Below, piece by piece: positions 56,085 to 64,000 of a DNA stretch of 64,000 nt. The notes below the pieces were generated by a model, which worked only from the letters and a program-made list of their open reading frames with translations, was not told the DNA's origin and ran no database searches. Position numbers and translations under genes: made by a program. The number at the start of each line of letters is the position of its first letter. Position 1 is the first letter of the stretch. The DNA comes from Pyrenula massariospora (taxonomy: Eukaryota > Ascomycota > Eurotiomycetes > Pyrenulales > Pyrenulaceae): contig JAGFMI010000002.1 of NCBI GenBank assembly GCA_021030905.1, forward strand, positions 62,001 through 126,000. Direction: 5' to 3'.

Positions 56085-59023
56085 TCAGTCCCCCTTAACG
56101 ACCTTCTTCCCATCCGGCCGGATCCCCCCATTCGCCACCTCCCACGCCTCAACGTGCCGCATGATCTTCCGGTAGGCGAAGGAGAGCGTCGGGTACAAGA
56201 ACGGCTGTCCATCGCGTTAGTCAGTGAGCTCTCTCGCTAGCAAGGAAATGGGATAAGGAGAGAGGGACCGACCCGCAGATCGAAGCGGTTGTCGTCCGGA
56301 CTGTACTGTTCGGCGTGGTAGCTTGGGGTGAGGGTGGTCATTTTGTGGCGGTTGATCCTGTTCCCGAATGAATTAGCATCGTGTGTTCGAAAGCGCTCTC
56401 GTCTTCTCGTGCCCGAGTCGGTTGGGATCTGGTAACGTACCCATAGTAGTGAAAGAATCTCCGCACTTTCTCGTAGATTTCTCGCGGGGACAAGCCACGG
56501 CCGGGTATCACGTTGCCGCCGGGATGCGCGGTCGAGGAAGAGGGTGAGTTCTCGATCGGAGAGTCCGTCTCGCGGGACTCCGGGGGCGCGCCCCAGGTCG
56601 ACAGGAGAGAGCGGTACATGCCCCAGGGTCCGAGTTTTTGGACTTTGCGCAGCCGGCCGAAGACGGAGAGCTCGGCGTATGTCCTGAGGAGGGTGAGTAA
56701 ATGATGTGGGGGGTTGATTTGCAGAGTAAGGGACGTACATGCCCATGTCTGCCTCGTCGCTCTGCACATATGTCTCCGTGATCGGCTCGAGCTCCGCCGT
56801 TGGCGTGGCGTCGAGAAAAGTTCGTAAGATTGGGAGGTCGAAATTTGTCTCTGCCCAGGCGATGAAGCGCTTGAGATCTGTCTTGCTGATCCCGCCGATC
56901 GGGTTGACGTCCGCGCTGGAGCAGTCGTACTTGGTGAGGTAGCCGCGAAGGCTTTCGTCGACGTTGGCGGAGCCGAGGACAAGGAGACCCCCGCCGCCGG
57001 GGCGTTGGCGCACAAAGGTGAGGGTTTGGGCGAAGAGATACCCGACGACCCTGTGGAAATGTTAGTTAGGAAGTCAAGAAGTATGGAGGGTGGGAAACTG
57101 ACATTCTGATACGCGCTTGAATGTTTTGTAAAGCGATATTTTCAGCCTGAGATCATGACTTAGCTGGTGCTTGGATGAAAGAGACGAAGCTTAATGGATT
57201 TTTGCTTTTGTAACGGGCGAGGTACGTCGATGAACTACAGAGTCAGAAAGATGGGACTTGCTTACCCACGATCCGCCGTGCACTTTGAAACGAAGAGTCA
57301 AGCCAAACAAGCCTGTCCAAATCTGCGTGATTGCATTTGTTATCAAGTCAATGTCCATGTCGACATGGAATGCGCCAATAGCCTGTTCGTCTATGTCAGG
57401 CTTTCTGTCTCATATTCAAGAATGGTCCTGGATTTACACTTGCAAGATCTTTTGCTCGAGATCTTGTTTCCCTTGACGAATTCGTGGTTCCCATGACTGA
57501 CTGAAATGAGTTACTGCTCCATAGTGCACAAGTAATCAAGATACTCACAACTTGTGTGGAAAATTCTGTTTGCAACCTGCTCTGGCGTCGATGGCAATGG
57601 GTTGCCTTCAGGTGCTGCCGCAATCCGTCTCAGATCATTCATGACTTGAGTGTTCCCCTCTTGCGTCGCTTTGATCACCTCGCGGCACATCGAGTGGACA
57701 ATGACGGCAGTGCTTTGTATAGTCAATCACAGCTCTGGCAGGAATCATCTTGTTGCAAAATTCATCACGTACCTACAGCTATCGATTCCACCACTCAAAG
57801 GCAAGAAATAGCCGGCGCTGCCGCTCCTTCTTAGGTAATCCCATAGCCAACATGCTGGACCAAGGGCTATTTCTTGCTCTGGAGAAACGAACTTAGGAGG
57901 AATGGTGGGCGATGGCACGACCATGGAGCCTGCGTCATCTCCCTGGCAAAGTTCCAAGTCGAGTTGAACACTGGGGTAATTTCGGTGACGTTCTGCCTGG
58001 TTCCTGCGTGAAGGTGCTAGCCTCGCGCTTCGGACATCATCAAGATCAACGGTAGCAGTGACGACTTCGACGTCTTTCAAAGAAAATTGAGCGCCTTGGG
58101 CTTTGATGTCACCGTTTACAATGATCATCGCACAGCCATCATAATACAGTCGATCTCCGTCACAGCCTTTAGAATTAGCATAGAGATAGACTCCGCCGCT
58201 TTTCAGAGTGGCTTCAAGAATGAGCTGAAAGCGACGGTTGAGCTTTCTCAATTCATGGTGTGAGCCACTGGAATTCACAAAGATCTCGGCTCCCGCGAGC
58301 GACTGTCGGATATGAGTAGCTTCCGGGGTGAACAATTCTTCACAGGATTCAATTCCGATGATCGTATCTTCTGTCTGAATGATAGCATCTCCAAAGGTAA
58401 CCTCCTTTTGACCAGTGATTTTCTGGATCTCTGACGGGAGTAAATGCTTTTCTGCTTCTTTGATGGCGGTATAGCATGTGAAATAGCGTTGTTCGCGGAA
58501 ATTGCCGTCATTGGCAAGACTCATTTTAGGCTAGAGATCCATCAGCAAGGTCAGTCTATAGTGCGTTGGGAACCTAGCCCACCCGTATGAGTAGAATCTT
58601 CTTGTTCCGAAAGATGACCCTGCAATTATAGAGGCAGGAAGCGTGCAGAACAGGCATGCCGACATCAACAAGAATATCTCGGCAGCGTTCATCGCTCATG
58701 ATTTCTCCAAGAACATCCCAAGAGTGACTGCAATTAAACAAGGCTTAGGAACCCGTACAACAGAAGTTCAAGGATCAACGCCTACTCGTAGAGGTCAAGC
58801 TCAAGGAAATGATCAAGGCACCCATAACCACTTATTTCGAGCTCCGGCCCAACTCTCAGAGAAGCACCAGCCTGCTTCGCCTGAATAATTGATTCAATAA
58901 TGCGGTCCCGGTTGCCATCAAAGTCGAGGCTTGGGGTGTCAGCGGCCAAAGTATCTAGTCTTGACAGTGAACTTACGCCCATTGGTTCAGGTTGCAAGTT
59001 GCGAGAGTGATGAGATTAGGCAT
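56085..59023 (-). CDS. qns1: Glutamine-dependent NAD+ synthetase
   Basis: Twelve exons, 747 residues: 59023-58977, 58929-58786, 58727-58583, 58530-57773, 57712-57549, 57496-57440, 57390-57266, 57146-57103, 57050-56739, 56683-56441, 56357-56273 and 56204-56085. Introns are 47-119 bp and the frame is consistent throughout. The enzyme makes NAD+ from deamido-NAD+, ATP and glutamine. The N-terminal nitrilase-fold amidase has its triad: Glu45 ([10 protein letters not shown]), Lys114 ([10 protein letters not shown]) and Cys175 ([11 protein letters not shown]). The synthetase domain has the ATP loop [14 protein letters not shown] (residues 355-368), then [51 protein letters not shown], and [17 protein letters not shown]. 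Yeast Qns1 has 714 residues. The gene is divergent from nothing close; its promoter lies in the gap to 60161. Confidence 0.95.
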
Positions 59024-60161
59024 AGCGTGGGAGACTTCAAAGCTTTGAAGTCAAAGATCAGTCTCAGTTTTCGAGAAGCCAAATGTTGACAGCATAAAAA
59101 ATTTCGCTTTGTGATGCTTTAGATTTGACGGGACGATATTATGCTGGGGGAATAGAATAAAGACTTGATGACCGCTGCAGGATGTAAACTTAAAGTGTCT
59201 GATACGTACTGAAGAGTCTAACAGGTAATCATACGGGCTGGTCGTCCAGTCAAAAGGAGAATCAGCCTGAAGATGTCTCTCGCTCCTAGCCACGCAGTCC
59301 TTATGTAGCTGACTTCAGGCAGCGGCCTTATCCTCTAGTGATGAAAGACCTCCGTACCTTTCTACAGCTTCGGCGGTCTTAGCATTACTCACGTAGCCAT
59401 CGGCGCAACTAAAACATACAGAAAGACCGCAGTGTATCCCAAAAGCATACCAGAACGATGTCGCCAAATAGGCTGCGAATTCATCTGGATTCTGCCTTAG
59501 GGTACCTGCATTGAATCTTGCATGAAGTGGTTATTCAAGATGCGGGGGCGCCTCCTTTAAGGGTTTAGACAGCGTCACTGGGCGCACTTGTGGCTCTTTT
59601 GCGAGATCAATACCTGACATTCGTTCTATGGAAGACACTGTAATGTTTTTTGAATATGCACCAATCTGAAAAATTCTCACAACCGAAGCCTAGCATTGCG
59701 CTACCAAAGAAAGCTCCGTTCTACATTGCAAGTGGCAAGGCGGTACTACTGGGCTTCCTGTGGTGGTTGCAAATATTCTTTCATGGATGTGCCATAAAAT
59801 TATCTCACATCTCTTGCCGTTCAATAGCCATCATGTGTTTGCTCCGAACCGTTTATTCCATTTTGGTTTACAATTCGTAGAGTTTTCGCGCTAAGTCATT
59901 TCTTATACAGCTCGCCATATAGCATGTGTTGACCATGAAAATGAATAAAGAACGGTGAAAGAAACTTTGTGGCGCTACACCTTATTTTATTTGTCATCAT
60001 ATGTCGTAGAGCCTAAATATGGCCGTAATTTCCCCTATTAAATATCAAGTATAAAACTACTGCAATGCTCTAGTTCGAGATCTTGCATAGTAAGGAGTTA
60101 TGGCTTAGCGAGATTTGACGTTACCGACTACTGATCGAGAGGCTCTGAACCTTGGATGAGG
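59024..60161. promoter_or_regulatory. Region upstream of NAD synthetase
   Basis: A 1.1 kb gap between the start of the NAD synthetase gene and the 3' end of the arrestin-like gene, both minus. It should hold the synthetase promoter on the left side and the arrestin transcript end on the right. The right part (59650-60100) is A/T-rich. No coding frame was recognised. Confidence 0.4.
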
Positions 60162-61410
60162 TCAAAAGGCATGAGTATCCTGTGCAGTGTATGGAAGGAG
60201 CGTCTCTCCGCGATTTGACGTCGTGATCACCTCCAAGTTCCCATCATTCTCATTGAAGTGAAGAGGTGGCGGCTCTGTCCATGGTTCGGATACCTCTCGG
60301 AAAGGCGCAGGTAGAATTGTGAGGATGTGATTGGCAATGTCAAATTCACTTTTCTCATTCGCGACCATGACGGCGATGCTAATCTTGAGCCTGTAGAAGC
60401 GATTGATGGTGTATGTTTTGAAAGAAGGACAGATTTTCCGTGGCAGAGCTAGACCGCTGATGAAGTCATCGAGACGCATACCATCATACAATGGTATACG
60501 TTGAAAAACTCGACAAATTGGTATTTTAAGTTCCCAGTTGTTCTCGTATTGCCTGTTTTTACGAGATGATATTACACGGTAGAATGTGTATGCGGTGATA
60601 CGTGCATAAACGGAGGCGCGCTGGAGCAGCGGAAGCAGACTGAAGGTATTCGACTTGGACGGTGACTGGGACTGTACGGCCAACAACGCATACAGTGGGG
60701 GCTTGGCTGGTAATGAAGAACTGGGCTTTTGGATAATCAGGCCTGCCATGCACAGTACGGTGTAACTTCTCGCGGAAAGAGAGGCTTTCGTTCATTAAAT
60801 TTGGGTCCAGCCATTTGTTCGAACGGCAGAGAGGGTTGCGGAGCGATATCAGCTGTGGAGCTGGATCCTGAAGCGAGCGCGGCGGACAGAAACGGAGAGG
60901 GTACTTTTGCTTCAGTTCCTTCCCATTTGATTTCTGAGCGACAAGCTTTAGGAAATACTCCACAACCTGTCCATTGCGCGATCCTCCACCACCATCGAAG
61001 GTTGGTGGAGGAAGATGCCCGGGGAAGTGCTCGAAGAGCTCATGCGCTTCGCAGCTGACTGTCCCTCCCCGGCCATCTGTTGCAAGAAATGGCTGAGTCT
61101 TCCAAGGGAAATGGAACTGGAAGCTTTTACGCTCATGGCGCCCAGGAAGTCGGTCAGCAACGCCTGGTACGGTCAAGGGTTCACGATACAACTCCATATA
61201 TTCCCAAGAGAAACAGCCTTTGCAGTGGACATCGTCGCTAACGTCTTCAATCACGGTCTCGAGCTTGCACTTGAAGTGAAGCGTCAAGGAATTGATAGTA
61301 AGTTGATTATAGGGTGCAATGTGCACACTGCCACGGACGGCGTCTCCACAGGTATATATGTTCTCAAAGTTGCTTTTATCGAATGTAATATAGATACCTT
61401 GTTCCTCCAT
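60162..61410 (-). CDS. Arrestin-like protein with one frame break
   Basis: Frame 1 runs from ATG 61410 (MEEQGIYITFDKSNFENIYT) to about 60650 and holds the arrestin N-domain: GDAVRGSVHIAP, SLTLHFKCKLETVIED, RKSFQFHFPW, FEHFPGHLPPPTFDG and PVTVQVEY. The C-domain continues in a different frame, from about 60638 (LPLLQRASVYARITAYTFYR) through GLALPRKICPSFKTYTINR and YRLKISIAVMVA to a stop at 60162. The step falls within 60630-60665, and no GT-AG pair of useful size bridges it. Fungal alpha-arrestins of this size adapt membrane proteins or signalling parts to ubiquitin ligases; no PPxY motif is seen here. A real 1-nt change or an assembly error is possible. Both halves keep conserved-looking residues, so any damage is recent. 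Confidence 0.62.
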
Positions 61411-62023
61411 GCCGTGAGGATCCCGTCTGAAGAAGACTGCGAAATTGGATGCCGTGGTACACCAGAGAGATTGATCTCCGACTGCGACATTATTTCAGAT
61501 CATAGAGTTCAAAGTCTAGACTCGATTGCTAGACGCGGTTTTGTCGTGCATATTGTGAGGTGCTTAGTTAGATTCGAGGCATACCTCACATCTATCCAGA
61601 TAAACCGAAACATTCCCAGGCCGCCCAGCAAAGCATTCAGCTGACTTGTAGACGGCCCCCATGCGGACGTCCGCCGCGACAAATTAATGGACGTGATTGA
61701 ACATCGGTCCGCTCATCTCTTGGAAAAATTCCCTATATCGAGAAGCTTGAGAGCTTTGTTGCTGAAAAGGAAAACAGTCAATGGGAATCAGCGAGTCCTC
61801 TGTCACGCCTCGGCTAGTGCCGAGATGGATTTGTCATGACGCACTAAGTTGGAGATCTTCCTCATCGTGCTCGCAGCACTGATGGCGTTGGGAGGGTTGG
61901 GGGGCACTAGATTCCTCCTCGCAACCCCGTCCATATATTTCTTTGAGCCTCAAGGAGAGATACTATCTGTGTTTGCACCCCCTGACCTAACGCCGCCGTC
62001 TCCCCCTGACATCGCCGGTGCCA
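61411..62023. promoter_or_regulatory. Divergent intergenic region
   Basis: About 600 bp between the arrestin-like gene (minus) and NPY1 (plus); it should hold both promoters. The plus-strand frame from 61849 to 62055 has a hydrophobic start but conflicts with the NPY1 start and is not supported. Confidence 0.4.
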
Positions 62024-63404
62024 ATGCCTCCACAGCCCGACTTACCCCACCCTGACCACGTCAATGTCGATTCAATGCTCTCGAGAAAGTTTGGCCGTGA
62101 AGTCACCAATTACTTTGGCAGTAAGCATGGGTCAATAAGCTCCTAGCTTCATTCACTGATCATAGTAGGTTCTCCACTCAACAGGGTATCCTTTTTGAGG
62201 TCTGACCATTCATTCTTATCGCAAGCGCTCAATCATGGCACAACACGATTTATGCTGTTTCGGGATCTGCGACCACTCGTCCATTCACCCTCAGAAATGG
62301 CGTATACAACCCTCAATGACATCAAATCAATTGTTCCGAGCAATGCGTATGAGAAGTCAGAGAACGAAGTGATCAAAGAATTTAACTCCACAAAGACGGT
62401 CCCACAGCTGGTGTTTCTAGGTATAGATGAGACGCAGAAAGATGGTTTACGGTACAAGAACTACACTGGCGCCCCTCATTTTGCACTTGACGTTACACCA
62501 AAAGGATCTTTCGAATCAGAAGCGAGCCAGATAATAGCAGAAATGGAGGAACGAGGTCTCATGTTCATGGAGGGAATGCGGGCCATGTCATTCCCACCAG
62601 GTGTCGGTAGGTTTTGCTATTAGCCCATGAAGGTGCCGACTAAGCAGTCTTCCTTCAGCACCTGTATATGCAATGGCTCGAGCACTTTTAGACTGGAATG
62701 CCCGAAATCCTTTCTGCGGAACTTGTGGCCAACCGACCTTATCCGTGAACGGAGGCGCAAAAAGAGTTTGTCCACCTACAGATTTCGCGAGGATAGCACA
62801 GTCTGGGACCATCGGCAGCACCACAACAGGAGAGCCTTTACCAGCTCAAGAGCGACCGCCATGTTCAACTCGAACCTCCTTATCCAATTTAACGTTCCCA
62901 CGAACAGACCCAACTGTGATAATGGCTGTGATTAGCCATGATGGGAAGAGAATACTACTTGGCAAGGGGAAGAGATTTCCACCATACTGGTATTCCACTC
63001 TAGCAGGATTTGTGGAGCCAGCTGAGAGCGTGGAAGATGCTGTTAGACGAGAAGTTTGGGAGGAGAGCGGAGTGATTCTCTCGCGAGTGGTTATTCACAG
63101 CACACAACCGTGGCCGTACCCGGCAAATTTGATGATCGGCGCTATTGCACAGGCTGCTAGCGCAGAAGACGAGGTTATCAAATTGGATAATGACCCCGAG
63201 CTGGAAGACGCGAAATGGTTCGATCTAGCTGAGGTTGAGGAGGCGCTAAGAGTGGGCACGAGTGGGCTAGGAGAACCTGCTGGTGAGGGTTATAAAGAAG
63301 GCAACTTGAGACTACCGCCGCCAACAGCCATCGCAAATCGATTGATCACTGCAGTGGTAGATGGAAGTTTTCTAGCCGGTGTTACACATGCGCCAAAAAT
63401 ATGA
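62024..63404 (+). CDS. npy1: NADH diphosphatase of the Nudix family (NPY1/NUDT12 type)
   Basis: Three exons: 62024-62120, 62169-62606 and 62659-63404; introns of 48 and 52 bp; 426 residues. It hydrolyses NADH (and NAD+) to NMNH and AMP; yeast Npy1 acts in peroxisomes. Domains in order: an N-terminal NUDIX-like fold (FLRSDHSFLSQALNH); a zinc ribbon (FCGTCG at 198-201, VCPP at 216, CSTR at 247); SNLTFPRTDPTVIMAV; the Nudix box at residues 295-317 (GFVEPAE...REVWEESGV); and the NADH-specificity motif STQPWPYPANLM just after it. The C-terminus (HAPKI) is not a standard PTS1, so peroxisomal location is unproven. About 30 residues between the third and fourth Cys are Thr/Pro-rich. Confidence 0.94.
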
Positions 63405-64000
63405 AGATTGGCTGGTAGTCGATAAAGGCGAAAGATTGAAGAGGTACACTTAGAATAAATTTGAGGCCATATAGAGGACTGTGGTCCTTTCCTACAGTTT
63501 ATAGAATGCATTTGTGCCTGGTAGTCTTCCACATACAGTCGAACCTCGATAGAAGTGACGGATACTCCTCAATTGCAATTTCCCCACACATTTCTGGAGG
63601 TAGCGGCCTCCACCATTCTGGCTACACCCGATCCAGGTCAATAAAACACGATTGAGAGATGTAGAGTCAACCTTCGGATGTATCTTGCCTTTGCTTTCAG
63701 CTTACATCGAGATATCGTTCTGGCCGTGATACCGAACAATACGCCTAGGGCTCCAAGAATGGCAGGTGACGCGACCTCAAGTTTGAACTTCGGACAACAG
63801 CCGACACCACCACACTCCATCACAGAGACCTTTCGCATCATCGGAAACACACCCGGCTCTATCCTATCAAGCGAAGCAATGGTACATATAATTGTTGGAA
63901 TGCGTTGAGAGCCTAGAGGATGAGACCGTTGCGGCCCAAATACACACCTACTGCTGTTCGTGGTTCGACCTCCTGGGATACGCTGTGGAATCGAGTTTTG
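63405..64000. other. Right-edge intergenic region
   Basis: About 600 bp after NPY1. A 70-codon minus-strand frame ending at 63638 has one membrane-like stretch (SPAILGALGVLFGITARTI) followed by a possible donor site, which could be an exon of a gene beyond the edge. The evidence is too thin to call. Confidence 0.3.

Noticed and set aside
1-64000. tRNA genes, CRISPR arrays, LTR or DNA transposons
   Set aside because: No cloverleaf with A and B boxes, no spaced identical repeats, and no transposase, integrase or reverse transcriptase motifs were seen on either strand.

Overview
The window is nuclear DNA of a filamentous ascomycete (Pezizomycotina). This rests on many short spliceosomal introns (44-153 bp, most 47-65 bp, GT-AG with CTAAC/CTGAC-like branch sites), fungal families (Zn2Cys6 regulator, GT90/CAP10 glycosyltransferase, Ytp1, fungal NucA/NucB secreted nuclease, aspzincin-like protein) and loose, mixed-strand gene spacing. 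Class and species cannot be fixed from the sequence alone. I see no tRNA, rRNA, CRISPR array or intact transposon.

Layout. 0-10 kb: a large histone-fold-like protein running off the left edge (-), a 3.8 kb gene-poor stretch, and an RA-PH adaptor (-). 10-19 kb: a methyltransferase relic whose SAM-binding core is missing (+), a fungal membrane protein with a frame break (+), a GT90 glycosyltransferase (-) and a Zn2Cys6 regulator (-). 19-31 kb: a 4 kb gene-poor stretch, then TIM22 (+), a Ubp8/USP22-type SAGA deubiquitinase (+) and a Ytp1-like membrane protein (+), all multi-exon. 31.5-36.5 kb: an A/T-richer stretch with a five-exon secreted NucA/NucB nuclease, a five-exon secreted aspzincin-like protein that lacks HExxH, and a GNAT acetyltransferase, all (+). 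37.5-46 kb: an A/T-rich hairpin, the Rbd2-type rhomboid (+), two divergently transcribed secreted paralogues, and GAA1 of the GPI transamidase (+). 45.9-56 kb: an 1136-residue orphan protein (+), an Mtr-type amino acid permease with a GC-AG first intron (+), an LPxEIR-domain protein and a small Cys-containing protein overlapping by 4 bp (-), and a kelch protein (+). 56-63.5 kb: glutamine-dependent NAD synthetase in 12 exons (-), an arrestin-like protein with a frame break (-), and the NADH diphosphatase NPY1 (+). A synthesis enzyme and a turnover enzyme for NAD(H) therefore lie about 3 kb apart.

Most multi-exon models were built by hand. For each, the summed exon lengths were checked to stay in frame to the stop. 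The most useful observations are: (1) a repeated composition switch, in which four unrelated genes on both strands turn from C-rich to G-rich on the coding strand near their 3' ends; (2) the secreted NucA/NucB nuclease next to the degenerate metalloprotease-like protein; (3) the core-less methyltransferase relic; (4) the divergent secreted paralogue pair; and (5) the NAD synthesis/turnover neighbourhood.
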